From assembly GCF_017526105.1 (NCBI RefSeq), contig NZ_CP071839.1, positions 2,842,501 through 2,906,500 of the forward strand: a DNA stretch of 64,000 bases. Reading direction: 5' to 3'. This DNA comes from Streptomyces cyanogenus (GTDB taxonomy: Bacteria > Actinomycetota > Actinomycetes > Streptomycetales > Streptomycetaceae). Of the stretch, positions 24,506 through 33,860 are shown one piece after another. The position numbers and the translations under genes are program-made. The notes beneath the pieces were generated by a model, which saw nothing but the letters and a program-made list of their open reading frames with translations, had not been told where the DNA came from and did not search any database. The number at the start of each line of letters is the position of its first letter. The stretch's first letter is position 1.

Positions 24506-25957
24506 CTACGCCCCCGCCGGGAGGTGGATCATCTTGTGCTCCAGGTAGGCGCCGTACCCCTCCGGGCCGAACTCCCGCCCCAGGCCCGAGTTCTTGTAGC
24601 CGCCGAACGGGCCGAGCATGTCGAGGCTGAAGGTGTTGACGGAGTAGGTGCCGGTGCGGACCTGCCGGGCGATGTCGACACCGTGCTCGGTGTCCGCCGT
24701 CCACACGCTGCCCGAGAGGCCGTAGTCGGAGTCGTTGGCGATCTTCACGGCCTCGGCCTCGTCGCCGTACGGCAGCAGGCAGATGACCGGGCCGAAGATC
24801 TCCTCGCGGGCGATGCGCATGGAGTTGTCGACGTCGCCGAAGAGGGTGGGTTCGACGTACCAGCCGCGCTCCAGACCGTCCGGACGGCCGCCGCCGGTGA
24901 GGATCTTGGCACCCTCCTCCTGGCCGATGCGGATGTAGTCCAGGTTCCGCTGCTGCTGGCGCCGGGCGACCAGCGGGCCGACCTGGGTGGCCGGGTCGAG
25001 CGGATCCCCGACGACGAGGGCGCGCGCCGCCTGTGCGAAGGCGTCGGCGAACTCGTCGTAGCGGGCGCGCGGGACGAGGATGCGGGTCTGCGCCACGCAG
25101 GCCTGCCCGTTGTTCATCCACGCCGCCGGGACGATCCCGGAGACGGCCGCCTCCAGGTCCGCGTCCGGCAGCACCAGCGCCGCCGACTTCCCGCCCAGCT
25201 CCAGCGTCACCCGGGTGAGATGGCGGGCGGCGACCTCCATCACGCGCTTGCCGGCCGCGACCGAGCCGGTGAAGGAGACCTTGTCGACGCCGGGGTGGCC
25301 GACCAGGTACTCGCTGACCTCGCGGTCGGCGGGGAGGATGGACAGCACGCCCTCGGGGAGGCCGGCGTCGCGCGCGATCTCGCCGAGGAGGTAGGCGTCC
25401 AGCGGGGACTCCGGGGACGGCTTGAGGACGACCGTGCAGCCGGCCAGCAGCGCGGGCGCCAGCTTGGCGGCGGCGACGAACTGCGGGACGTTCCAGGGCA
25501 CGACGGCGGCGACCACGCCCACCGGTTCCCGCCGGACCAGGATCGGACCCAGCACGCCGTCCCTGCGTTCCTCGTGGGCGAAGTCCCGGGCGACCCGGAT
25601 CGCCGCGTCCCACACCATCATCGCGCCGAGCGCCTGGGCGAGGACGCTCCAGGAGTAGGGGGAGCCGTTCTCCGAGGAGATCACCCGGGCGATCTCCTCG
25701 TGCCGGGCGGCGATGCCGTCCTTGATGCGGGTGACGACCGCGATCCGCTCCTCCAGCGCGGCCCGGGACCAGGGCCCTTCGTCGAAGGCACGGCGCGCGA
25801 CGGCCACGGCCCGGTCGACGTCCGCCCGCGACGCGTGCGGCACCCGGCCGACGACCTCCTCGGTGTGCGGGGAGATCACCTCGATCACGTCCCGGCCCAG
25901 CGGGTCGGTCAACTCCCCGCCGATGAACAGCTGTCCGTGTTCCACGAGCTCGGTCAT
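24506..25957 (-). CDS. NAD-dependent aldehyde dehydrogenase
   Basis: A 483-aa ALDH. Visible motifs are VVPWNVPQF, the Glu loop ELGGKSAALVLPDADLE, catalytic Cys in MNNGQACVAQTR and the C-terminal FGGYKNSGLGREFGPEG. It oxidises an aldehyde to the acid. The ATG at 25955-25957 follows GGGAGG by about 10 nt. The promoter holds an imperfect KstR-like site overlapping a GAACTG-N4-CAGTTC palindrome and a CTGACG dyad. Together with the ferredoxin and the P450 this suggests oxidation of a sterol side-chain alcohol or aldehyde to the carboxylic acid (inference). Confidence 0.93.
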   Translation of the reverse strand: MTELVEHGQLFIGGELTDPLGRDVIEVISPHTEEVVGRVPHASRADVDRAVAVARRAFDEGPWSRAALEERIAVVTRIKDGIAARHEEIARVISSENGSPYSWSVLAQALGAMMVWDAAIRVARDFAHEERRDGVLGPILVRREPVGVVAAVVPWNVPQFVAAAKLAPALLAGCTVVLKPSPESPLDAYLLGEIARDAGLPEGVLSILPADREVSEYLVGHPGVDKVSFTGSVAAGKRVMEVAARHLTRVTLELGGKSAALVLPDADLEAAVSGIVPAAWMNNGQACVAQTRILVPRARYDEFADAFAQAARALVVGDPLDPATQVGPLVARRQQQRNLDYIRIGQEEGAKILTGGGRPDGLERGWYVEPTLFGDVDNSMRIAREEIFGPVICLLPYGDEAEAVKIANDSDYGLSGSVWTADTEHGVDIARQVRTGTYSVNTFSLDMLGPFGGYKNSGLGREFGPEGYGAYLEHKMIHLPAGA

Positions 25958-25998
25958 GGCCGACTGCCTCCCGCCGCACCGCACCGCATCCGCCGATT

Positions 25999-26013
25999 CT
26001 GACGGCGTGTCAG
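25999..26013. promoter_or_regulatory. CTGACG-type dyad at the ALDH promoter
   Basis: CTGACGGCGTGTCAG, one arm mismatch, 3 bp from the KstR-like site, about 42 bp upstream of the ALDH ATG. Confidence 0.6.
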
Positions 26014-26016
26014 AAC

Positions 26017-26030
26017 TGATACCAGTTCCA
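26017..26030. promoter_or_regulatory. KstR-like operator, one mismatch
   Basis: TGATACCAGTTCCA fits TnnAACnnGTTnnA except AAC is TAC. It overlaps the perfect palindrome GAACTGATACCAGTTC at 26013-26028, which may be the true binding unit. Confidence 0.55.
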
Positions 26031-26088
26031 GTTGAAGTAGTCCACGGACATGGCGGTTCATCAGAAGATCACTCCGCGGCCCGGCAGG

Positions 26089-27012
26089 TCACTTCGTCCG
26101 CCCGCGGGCCTGCTTCACCTCACGGTCGATGGCCCAGGCGTCGGCGACCGGCCCGAGGTGGCCGAGCTTGTCGGGATTGATCACGGAGCGAATGGTCTGG
26201 ATCCGCCCGTCGAGCACCTCCAGGGCCAGGATGTGGAGCACCTTGCCGTCCCGGTCGCGGAAGATCGCGCCGGGCTGCCCGTTGATCTCCTGCGGCGCGA
26301 ACGTCACGTCGATCCGGGCCAACAGGGGGAAGACGGAGGCGAGCAGCCGGGCCACGTTCTCGGTTCCGCTGACGGCCCTGGCGAGCTGCGGGGCCTTGCC
26401 GCCGCCGTCCCCGACCAGCTGGACGTCGGCGGCCAGCAGATTCCGCAGGCCGCCGACGTCACCGTTCTTCAGCGCGTCGAAGAACCGCTTCGCCAGCTCC
26501 TGCCGCTCCCGACGGTCCGCTTCGAACCGTGGCCGTCCGGCCTGCATGTGCCGCCGGGCCCGTACCAGCAGCTGCCGGCACGCCGCCTCCGACCGCCCCA
26601 CCGCCGCGGCGACCTCGTCGAACCCGAAGCCGAACACCTCTCGCAGGACGAACACCGACCGCTCCAGCGGGCTGAGCCGCTCCAGGAGCAGCAGCGCCGC
26701 CATCGACACCGAGTCGGCCAGCTCCGCCGAACGCGCCGGATCCTGATACGGATCGCTGAGCAGCGGCTCGGGGAACCAAGGGCCCACGTACTCCTCCCGC
26801 CTCACCCGCGCGGAGCGCAGCACGTCGATCGAGATCCGCGTCACCGTGGCCGACAGAAACGCCTTGGCCGACGCGACCCGGGTCGCCGAACCGTCGAAGC
26901 GCAGCCACGTTTCCTGCACCGCGTCCTCGGCCTCACCCACGCTGCCCAGAATGCGGTAGGCGATCGAGAACAGCAGCGGCCGCAGCTCCTCGAACTCCTC
27001 GACCTTGGTCAC
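26089..27012 (-). CDS. ECF41-family sigma factor (SigJ-like) with SnoaL-like tail
   Basis: A 307-aa sigma factor. Region 2 (LLFSIAYRILGSVGEAEDAV) and region 4 (RLSPLERSVFVLREVFGFGF) are followed by a long C-terminal SnoaL-like domain of about 110 residues containing the DGGGK and NPDKL signatures of group ECF41. In ECF41 proteins this tail regulates polymerase binding in place of an anti-sigma factor. The GTG at 27010-27012 has GGGGAGGGG upstream. The typical target, a COE-type gene, lies immediately upstream (27155). Confidence 0.93.
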   Translation of the reverse strand: MTKVEEFEELRPLLFSIAYRILGSVGEAEDAVQETWLRFDGSATRVASAKAFLSATVTRISIDVLRSARVRREEYVGPWFPEPLLSDPYQDPARSAELADSVSMAALLLLERLSPLERSVFVLREVFGFGFDEVAAAVGRSEAACRQLLVRARRHMQAGRPRFEADRRERQELAKRFFDALKNGDVGGLRNLLAADVQLVGDGGGKAPQLARAVSGTENVARLLASVFPLLARIDVTFAPQEINGQPGAIFRDRDGKVLHILALEVLDGRIQTIRSVINPDKLGHLGPVADAWAIDREVKQARGRTK

Positions 27013-27154
27013 GACGAAACCCCTCCCCACGTTCCCCGCCGGCCGCACTCGCCGGCGCAGACATCTTCTGTGATCACCTGGGCCACCGGTGGCCACGCCG
27101 GCGCCACCGAGCCCGGGGCCCGCAGCCGGACCCCGGGCCGGTCGCCGATGCCGT

Positions 27155-27628
27155 TCAGTGGAACTGTCCGGGCTCGTAGTGGCCGGCCGGCTGCCGGGTG
27201 ATGATGTTCAGCCGGTTCGCCGCGTTCATGAAGGAGACCAGGACCACGAGGGCGGAGAGCTGCTCCTCGTCGTAGTGCTTGGCGGCGTACGCCCACACCG
27301 CGTCACTGACGCCCCCGGCCGCATCCGCGACCCGGGTCCCTTCCTCCGCCAGCTCCAGCGCGGCACGCTCGGCCTCGGTGAAGACCGTGGCCTCCCGCCA
27401 CGCCGCGACCAGGTTCAGCCGCACCGGGGTCTCGCCGGCAGCGGCGGCCTCCTTGGTGTGCATGTCGATGCAGGCGGCGCAGCCGTTGATCTGGCTCACG
27501 CGCAGCGCCACCAGCTCCTGCGTCGCGGCCGGCAGCGGCGAGTCCTTGAGCGCCTTGCCCGCCGACATGAAGTGCTTCAGGACCCTGCCTGCGCTCGGGC
27601 TGGCGAAGTAGTCCAGTCGCGCGTCCAT
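27155..27628 (-). CDS. Carboxymuconolactone decarboxylase/AhpD-like protein
   Basis: A 157-aa AhpD-like protein with the redox motif CAACIDMH (two Cys, downstream His) and an all-helical fold. Genes of this kind (carboxymuconolactone decarboxylase, oxidoreductase, epimerase = COE) are the standard neighbours and direct targets of ECF41 sigma factors. Same strand, 142 nt upstream of the sigma gene, with GAGGAG before the ATG. It probably acts as a peroxidase- or disulfide-type reductant. Confidence 0.92.
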   Translation of the reverse strand: MDARLDYFASPSAGRVLKHFMSAGKALKDSPLPAATQELVALRVSQINGCAACIDMHTKEAAAAGETPVRLNLVAAWREATVFTEAERAALELAEEGTRVADAAGGVSDAVWAYAAKHYDEEQLSALVVLVSFMNAANRLNIITRQPAGHYEPGQFH

Positions 27629-27941
27629 GGTGTGCTCCTCTGTGGTCGTCAGTGGCTACACCCCTGAGACGAGGTGGCCCGACGTCCTGTGACACGACGG
27701 AAGCACGTGGATCGGCCGGGTCGCGGTAGCCGATCTCGGCGAACCCCAGCGGAGGCCTTGCGAAGAAACCCTCTCCGCCCTCCATCGCCATATCTCTGCC
27801 TTAAGCGACGTGTAATGAAGCCTTAGAAACCCAACTTCCATACGGGCCATAACTGTTACCGAAAGTAATCTGCTGTACAACGGTACGGCGGCTTCCGCAG
27901 CCGACCCGTTTCATCCTGAACGGCCCGTCGAAAGGACTCTT
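27629..27941. other. Promoter region between divergent genes, no gene seen
   Basis: A 313-nt gap with lower GC in its right half. It holds two short dyads, TTACCGAAAGTAA and GTACAACGGTAC, within 100 bp of the next gene. The first half may carry the ECF41-dependent promoter of the AhpD-like gene. Confidence 0.5.
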
Positions 27942-28520
27942 ATGCGCTCACATCCGAAGTTATCAGTCGCCGTCACGGCGGCGACACTCGCCACGGCCCT
28001 CGCCGCCCCTGTTGCCTCAGCACACGCCGTCTCCGCCGTCGTCCAGCGTTCGGGCAGTCACGAAATGCGGCCGTCGGACAGCCGGAGCATCAACGTCCAT
28101 GTGACGTCCTACGGCTACAACGACAACGACGACGGCAATGGCAACTACGGCACCGCGCAGATCGCCTATCCCCAGATACACGACGAGGCGACCGAAGACC
28201 TGGGTACATACGACCACCCCGCCACCTTCGCCACCGACCCCGGCGAATTCGCGCCCGGCACGCGCATCTACGTCCCGTACCTCCAGAAGTACTTCATCAT
28301 GGAGGACGGCTGTGCGGAGTGCAGTTCGGACTGGAAGAACGGCGTGTACCACGTCGATCTGTGGATGGGCCCCGCCGGCACGCAGCCGGAGCCGGCCCTC
28401 GGCAACTGCGAAGGTTCGGTCACCCAGGACTCCGGCATCATCGTCGACCCTGACCCCGGCCTGCCGGTCGACACCACCCCGATGTTCTCCGACGGACAGT
28501 GCACGGTCGTCCACCACTGA
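27942..28520 (+). CDS. Secreted double-psi beta-barrel (3D/RlpA-like) protein
   Basis: A 192-aa protein with a Sec signal peptide ending near ASAHA (residue about 29). The mature domain starts HVTSYGYNDNDDGNGNYGTA and continues GTRIYVPYLQKYFIMEDGCA and NGVYHVDLWMG, with the spaced Asp and Cys pattern of 3D/RlpA-like barrels found in cell-wall hydrolases and secreted fungal-like barwins. The Cys pair around EDGCAECSSD probably forms a disulfide. No peptidoglycan-binding domain is present. It is followed 180 nt later by a second secreted protein on the same strand. Confidence 0.8.
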   Translation: MRSHPKLSVAVTAATLATALAAPVASAHAVSAVVQRSGSHEMRPSDSRSINVHVTSYGYNDNDDGNGNYGTAQIAYPQIHDEATEDLGTYDHPATFATDPGEFAPGTRIYVPYLQKYFIMEDGCAECSSDWKNGVYHVDLWMGPAGTQPEPALGNCEGSVTQDSGIIVDPDPGLPVDTTPMFSDGQCTVVHH

Positions 28521-28701
28521 GCCGCCCCTGAGCGGCCCGGCTCGTCGGCGTTCGGTCCCTTCCGGCGGCCGACGCACGTACATGCCCTCGCATCCGCGCA
28601 CCAGGTCGGGCACACCGTGCCGGAGCACGCCGCCCCTCCCAGACCCTGGCCGGCGCGGACGGCGATCCATTCCCTTCAATTCCCAGTGCGACAAGGCAAC
28701 C

Positions 28702-29694
28702 ATGAACACTCGCATCCCCAGGACCGCTCTCGCCGCGCTTCTGCCGCTCACCGCCACCGCCATGCTGGTCGGCAACGGACAGCCGGCCAACGCCGCCGCG
28801 GCGACGTCGACGTGGCCCGCGCACTTCGCGGCCCCCTACCTCCAGATCGGTCCCGGCACAGTCGGTGACATGGCCGACGACATGGCCACCACCGGTCTGA
28901 AGCACTACACGCTGGCATTCCTCATCCCCCAGAACGGCTGTACTGCCAAATGGGAGTTCAACGGTGACCCCGTCGGCGCCTTCAGTTCGGAAATCAACGC
29001 GCTCAAGGCCAACGGTGGAGACGTCATCATCTCCTTCGGCGGAGCCGCCGGTGGCGAACTCGCCCAGACCTGCACCTCCGTCTCCGACCTGACCGCCGCC
29101 TACGCCGACATCGTCAACACCTACGGCGTCACCCGGCTTGACTTCGACATCGAAGGCGCGACCCTCGACGACACCGCAGCCAACACCCGCCGCAACCAGG
29201 CGCTCGCCGCGCTTCAGGCACAGAACCCCTCGGTACAGGTGGACTACACGCTCGCGGTCGCCCCCGACGGCCTGCCCTCCGCACAGACCCAACTCCTCCA
29301 GGACGCCAAGGACAACGGTGTCAACGTCAGCACCGTCAACCTCATGACCATGGACTTCGGCGACGGACACAACCCGCTCGCCGACGCGGAATCGGCCGCA
29401 GAGGCAACCGCCCGCCAACTCGCCGATATCTACGGCGTTTCCACCTCGCAGGCGTACCAGATGATGGGCCTGACGCCGATCGCCGGCAAGAACGACGACG
29501 ACGAAGTCTTCTCCCAGGCCGACGCCGCCACGCTGGAGAACTTCGCCGCCTCCAACGGAGTCCAGGAGCTGTCCTTCTGGGAGGTCGACGGGTACGACAA
29601 GCCCACCGGCTACGCCTACTCCAACACCTTCAACCAGATCACCACCGCCCAGGCACCCCACGCGAGCGCACGGACACCACGCACCGCACACTGA
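28702..29694 (+). CDS. Secreted GH18 chitinase-like glycosidase
   Basis: A 330-aa protein with a signal peptide (cleavage near ANAAAA, residue about 34) and a single GH18 TIM barrel. The SxGG-like strand is VIISFGGAAGGELAQTC and the DxxDxDxE motif appears as LDFDIEG, with the Glu as general acid. No chitin-binding module is present, so it is a catalytic-domain-only form. AAGG lies 6 nt before the ATG. The closest functional guess is chitinase or endo-N-acetylglucosaminidase activity on chitin or glycan. Confidence 0.88.
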   Translation: MNTRIPRTALAALLPLTATAMLVGNGQPANAAAATSTWPAHFAAPYLQIGPGTVGDMADDMATTGLKHYTLAFLIPQNGCTAKWEFNGDPVGAFSSEINALKANGGDVIISFGGAAGGELAQTCTSVSDLTAAYADIVNTYGVTRLDFDIEGATLDDTAANTRRNQALAALQAQNPSVQVDYTLAVAPDGLPSAQTQLLQDAKDNGVNVSTVNLMTMDFGDGHNPLADAESAAEATARQLADIYGVSTSQAYQMMGLTPIAGKNDDDEVFSQADAATLENFAASNGVQELSFWEVDGYDKPTGYAYSNTFNQITTAQAPHASARTPRTAH

Positions 29695-30294
29695 CACCGC
29701 CTCGGCAAGGAGGAGAGGGGCTCAACGCTCCGCATCCGGGACCACCGCGCACCCCTTTCCACCCGGTTGCCTACTTCCGCTAGGCCGGATCAAGGCCCGA
29801 GGGCCGCGCCGCCTCACTTGTCTTCGCCACCGGCCGCACGGCAGCGGCCACATTCCAACACGGGCACGGCGGCGAACGGTGATCCCGGCCGGTGCAGGTC
29901 AAAGACACTTGGTGCCACCGCCCGGACAACGGGCGCAGCCACAAGAGGAGAACACTCGCTGTGGCTGGGGCGGTCGGCTCCGCGACTTTAGCCAGCCACT
30001 TTGCGTGAGACTCGAAGATCATGGCCCCAACGTCGTGCTTTACGGGGCAGGTCCACAGACTGCCCGACGCGCCGGAAGCTTACGGGGCCATGATCACTCG
30101 CGCCGAAGCAGCTCCCGGCCACAGTCGCTACACCGACCGCGTGCCCTGTCTGCTGGCCGGCAGAGGCGCCCCGTTCGGAAGGCGGCAACCGGAGGATCGA
30201 GACGGAACGATCACACACTCGGCGCAATCCGGCAGGCGCTGTGCTTTGAAACCGGCAACCATGGCGGGGACAAGGCTCTGAAAGGGTGGCCGTG
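29695..30294. other. 600-nt gap with a mobile-type repeat
   Basis: No convincing gene. The middle holds copy A of the 155-bp palindromic repeat; the flanks have atypical codon statistics in every frame. Confidence 0.55.
29961..30115 (+). repeat. 155-bp repeat copy A with nested palindromes
   Basis: Direct repeat of the segment at 32274-32429, about nine tenths identical by eye. Each copy contains an outer 12-bp inverted repeat GATCATGGCCCC / GGGGCCATGATC and an inner stem around GGGCAG ... CTGCCC. It may be an IS end, a MITE or a REP-type element. The two copies bracket about 2.1 kb of gene fragments. Confidence 0.8.
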
Positions 30295-30486
30295 ATGACA
30301 CTCGACGAGGTTATTCAGCAGCTGCAATCTGTCCGCGACGACAGCTCCGCAGGGCTCCCAGTGGTCATGGAAGCACCAGACATGAGCAAGTACGAGGTCC
30401 TGGAGGTCCTGCCTCCCATGTACTTGCGGCACGACTATGAATGTATCCAGATGCAGGTCAACCCCAGCCGGGTGGCGGCCGGATAA
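30295..30486 (+). CDS. Small hypothetical protein, mobile-region type
   Basis: A 63-aa ORF (MTLDEVIQQLQSVRDDSSAG at the N-terminus; C-terminal YECIQMQVNPSR). The acidic helical start and the central PVVMEAPDMSKYEV resemble small proteins of phages and integrative elements, but I cannot name a family. AAAGGG lies 8 nt before the ATG. No partner genes surround it, so it may be an orphan of a decayed element. Confidence 0.5.
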   Translation: MTLDEVIQQLQSVRDDSSAGLPVVMEAPDMSKYEVLEVLPPMYLRHDYECIQMQVNPSRVAAG

Positions 30487-31104
30487 CGCAACCGCCCAGC
30501 CGAGTTGCTTCGGGTCGAAGTTCCCCAGCAGGTAGACGCGACACTCAGCCTCCTGGGCGCACCCAACTCAGGCAGCCCTTCGGGTCGACCTCCTCAGGCG
30601 GTGGTCGACAGCCTGGCTGTACAGCAACGGAGTACAGCAACCGCGGCGGCCCGAGATACCCGTCAACGTGCGCTAGGAGCCGGTCCGCCTGTCTGGCAGA
30701 CCTCAGCAACCATGCCCCCCATAGTTCGCATCGAGAGGGCCAGGAGGTCCCCGCCTGGAAGCCCGTTTCCAGCATCGGGAGCGGGCTTCCTGTAGCGCGT
30801 ACCGCGGCGGCGAGGATCCCCCGATCGTGCTCATGGACGAACGCCCTCCCGGGCCGTCCTCGGGCCGTGGAAGGGCGCTCAATGTTGCCAACGTCGAAAC
30901 TCCCCACCGCTCGACGGCGGATCAGAGCGTTGATCGGATAGGTGGCCGCAGGTCACCACGGCTGAAGATCAGTTGTGGCTGTGCAGCAGCACAACGGGTT
31001 CATCATGAAGCGTGGGGATCGATCTGGAGCTGCGCTCATCACGGCCGACCCGGAACTGGCGCAAGTCCCGCGCAACACTTCTGCGGAGATCGGCACCCAC
31101 CGCG
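30487..31104. other. About 600 nt with no recognisable gene
   Basis: Only overlapping low-quality frames are present. It lies between an orphan small ORF and a 5'-truncated regulator, which fits deletion-scarred DNA. Confidence 0.5.
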
Positions 31105-31491
31105 ACCGCAACGGCCGCCGACCGACTCGGCACCGACGCCAATCACGTCTGGACCGCCTTCGGGCCGACGAACGTCGCCATTCACCGGGTGGCCACGGCG
31201 GCCGAGCTGGGTGACATACAGGTAGCGGTCGACCTCGGCCCGCAGATCGATACGACAGGACTGCCGACGGAACGCCGTACACGGCACAACCTCGAAGTAG
31301 CCCGGGCCCTCAGCGCCCACAACCGGATGGACGACGCGCTCGCCAAGGTCCTCGAAGCAGAGAGCTGGGCACCGGAGCAGGTGCGGAGCCACTACCTGGC
31401 GCGGGAGCTGGTACTCACCTGGGTTCGAGGGCAGCGCGGCCGGCCGAGCCGGAACCTGGCGGACCTGGCCGACAGGCTGCGCGTGGTCTGA
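31105..31491 (+). pseudogene. 5'-truncated XRE-type regulator with TPR tail
   Basis: From about NHVWTAFGPTNVAIHRVATA onward the frame matches the C-terminal third of Streptomyces helix-turn-helix regulators with a TPR-like tail (ELGDIQVAVDLGPQIDTTGL, then LPTERRTRHNLEVARALSAH, ending DLADRLRVV). The N-terminal helix-turn-helix and most TPRs are missing; upstream sequence in all frames does not supply them. It lies 19 nt before a NUDIX gene, the usual partner order in intact loci. Confidence 0.72.
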
Positions 31492-31510
31492 CCTGGGTAC
31501 CCTCGGCTGC

Positions 31511-31996
31511 ATGGCGCCGAATGCACACGAAGCGAAGATGGCGCACCCGCGTATGGCAGCGGGTGTGCTCTTCTTTGATGCCGCCGGGCGGGTCCTCATG
31601 GTGGAGCCCTCCTACAAGGACTACTGGGAGATCCCCGGCGGGTACGTCGAGACCGGCGAGTCCCCGCTGCACGCCGCCATCCGCGAGGTCCAGGAGGAGC
31701 TGGGAATCACCCCGCCCATCGGACGCCTGCTCGCGGTCGACTGGGCTCCGAACGAGGCCGAGGGCGACAAGGTGCTGTACCTGTTCGACGGCGGCCAGCT
31801 CAGCCAGGACCGGTTGGCGAGCATCAAGCTCCAGCCGGACGAGCTAAAGAGCTTTGCCTTTGTCTCTGCGGACCAGCTGGCCGAGCGGACGATCCCACGA
31901 CTGGCCCGACGCATCAGGGCGGCTGTCGAGGCGAGGGGAAGCTCTGCTCCGGTTTACTTGGAGCACGGCGAGGAGCCGAAGAGCCGGGCTGCATGA
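31511..31996 (+). CDS. NUDIX hydrolase
   Basis: A 161-aa NUDIX protein with a complete Nudix box running from GYVETGES to REVQEELGI (G-x5-E-x7-RE-x2-EE-x-G), around residues 45-67. It hydrolyses nucleoside diphosphate-linked substrates; the specificity cannot be read. TACCCT ends 7 nt before the ATG and there is no ribosome-binding site, so it may be leaderless. It is intact although the regulator before it is broken. Confidence 0.9.
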   Translation: MAPNAHEAKMAHPRMAAGVLFFDAAGRVLMVEPSYKDYWEIPGGYVETGESPLHAAIREVQEELGITPPIGRLLAVDWAPNEAEGDKVLYLFDGGQLSQDRLASIKLQPDELKSFAFVSADQLAERTIPRLARRIRAAVEARGSSAPVYLEHGEEPKSRAA

Positions 31997-32273
31997 TCGA
32001 TTCCTCGATGCCAGGTCACTAGCGCGGTAAGACTTTCTCTACATCATCAAGGGCTCGCTTCGCTCGCCGTTGCCCCGGCCTCCTGAACTGCAAGCAGTCC
32101 GATCACAGATCGGAGGTGCCGCGCACAGCGCGGCGGCGCCGGCCGGTCGCCGTCGCGCCGCCCCTCCTTGCCTTCGTCACCGGGGCCGCGCGCCGTCGCC
32201 CGTCCGCGCCCACAAGGGGCGAAGACCAGGCCGGGGTAAGGGTAAGACGGCCCAGCCGAGGTCAGAACACGTC

Positions 32274-32429
32274 GTGGCTGGGGCGGTCGGCTCCACGGCT
32301 TTAGGCAGCCACTTTGGCGCGAGCCTCGAAGATCATGGCCCCAACGTCGTGCTTCACCGGGCAGGTCCACAGACTGCCCGACGCGCCGGAAGCTTACGGG
32401 GCCATGATCACTCGCGCCAAAGCAGCTCC
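32274..32429 (+). repeat. 155-bp repeat copy B, next to IS110
   Basis: Second copy of the repeat at 29961-30115, including the same 12-bp outer palindrome. The sequence match to copy A stops abruptly at 32429, which may mark the left edge of the IS110-family element that follows. Confidence 0.8.
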
Positions 32430-32465
32430 AGCCCAAAGCCGCTCCGTAAGGTGTTTGGCGGTCCG

Positions 32466-32534
32466 GAAGAGTGGGGTGTGGCTCTAAAGTCGCTAGCCCC
32501 CGGTGGCTCCGGTGGAGTGGCCGCCCCGCTCTTC
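32466..32534 (+). ncRNA. Candidate bridge RNA segment of the IS110 left end
   Basis: An 11-bp stem (GAAGAGTGGGG at 32466-32476 with CCCCGCTCTTC at 32524-32534, one G-U) encloses a smaller hairpin in the non-coding leader before the transposase. IS110 elements encode bridge RNAs in this position. RNA expression and loops are inferred. Confidence 0.5.
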
Positions 32535-32645
32535 GGGACGCCCGGGCCGCTGATTGAGATGTGCGAATCGGTCGCTGTTTACGGAGCTGACGGCGGGGTG
32601 TCCTCGGACCGGAACGGCACGCTGTCCGAGGCCGAGGAGACGCAC

Positions 32646-33860
32646 ATGACCACACAGGTGCCCTGCTTATGGGTCGGTATCGACGCCAGCAAGGCCCACC
32701 ACTGGTGGGTCGCCATCGACGACACCGGAACCACCGTCTGGAGCCGAAAGGTCGGCAACGACGAGGCCGCCATCCTCGCCGGCCTGAGCGAGATCCTTGC
32801 ACTGGCCCGTGAGGTCCGCTGGGCAGTGGACCTCACCGGCACCGCGCCCGCCTTGCTGCTGGCCCTGCTAGCCGACCACGGCCAACGAGTCGTCTACGTA
32901 CCAGGCCGGACGGTCAACCGCATGGCCGGCGCCTACCGGGGCGAGGCCAAGACCGATGCCCGCGACGCCTACATCATCGCCGAGACAGCCCGCCTGAGGA
33001 GGGACTTCGCCCCCGTCGAGGCGCCCACGAACCTGGGTGCTGACCTGGCTCTGCTCACGACCCACCGCTCCGACCTGATCGCCGACCGGGTGCGTCTTCT
33101 CAACCGTCTCCACGACGTGCTCACCGGCATCAGTCCTGCCCTGGAAGCAGCCTTCGACTACGCCGACCACAAGGGCGCCCTGGTCCTGCTCACCGGCTAC
33201 CAGACCCCCGCCACCCTGCGCCGCTGCGGCCAGGCCCGTCTGACCCGCTGGCTCGCCGCACGAGGCGTGCGCCACGCCGAAACGGTCGCCGCCACCGCCC
33301 TCACCGCAGCGCACGCCCAGCACATCCAACTGCCCGGCCAGGACACGGCCGCAGGCATCACCGCAGACCTCGCCACGCAAGTGCTGGCCCTGGACGAACG
33401 GCTCAAGCAGCTCGACCGGCAGATCAGCGACGCCTTCCACACCCACCCGCAAGCCACCGTCATCGAGTCGATGCCGGGGATCGGCCCCATCCTCGGCGCC
33501 GAGTTCCTTGTCACCGCGGGTGATCTGGCTTCCTACCCCGACGCCGGTCACCTCGCCTCCGCCGCCGGCCTGGTCCCCGTCGCCAAAGACTCCGGACGCC
33601 GCACCGGCAACCTCCACCGGCCCCAGCGCTACAGCCGCCGCCTGCGCAGAGTTTTCCACCTCTCCGCGCAGACCAGCATCATCCGCGACGGCCCCAACCG
33701 GACCTACTACCTCAAGAAACGAGCCCAAGGACACAAGCACATACCCGCCGTCATCGCCCTCGCCCGCCGCCGCGTCGACGTCCTCTGGGCCCTACTGCGG
33801 GACGACCGCCCCTTCACCACCAGCCCGCCAGCCAGGACACCGGCCGCTACAGCAGCTTGA
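32646..33860 (+). CDS. IS110-family transposase
   Basis: A 404-aa DEDD transposase. The RuvC-like domain has D13 (GIDASK), D62 (WAVDLTG, where many family members have Glu), D104 and D107 (KTDARDA). The C-terminal Transposase_20 domain has MPGIGPILGAEF and HLASAAGLVP with candidate catalytic Ser S306. GAGGAG lies 6 nt before the ATG. The length and both domains are complete, so the element may be active. It uses a bridge RNA for target choice by family knowledge. Confidence 0.95.
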   Translation: MTTQVPCLWVGIDASKAHHWWVAIDDTGTTVWSRKVGNDEAAILAGLSEILALAREVRWAVDLTGTAPALLLALLADHGQRVVYVPGRTVNRMAGAYRGEAKTDARDAYIIAETARLRRDFAPVEAPTNLGADLALLTTHRSDLIADRVRLLNRLHDVLTGISPALEAAFDYADHKGALVLLTGYQTPATLRRCGQARLTRWLAARGVRHAETVAATALTAAHAQHIQLPGQDTAAGITADLATQVLALDERLKQLDRQISDAFHTHPQATVIESMPGIGPILGAEFLVTAGDLASYPDAGHLASAAGLVPVAKDSGRRTGNLHRPQRYSRRLRRVFHLSAQTSIIRDGPNRTYYLKKRAQGHKHIPAVIALARRRVDVLWALLRDDRPFTTSPPARTPAATAA

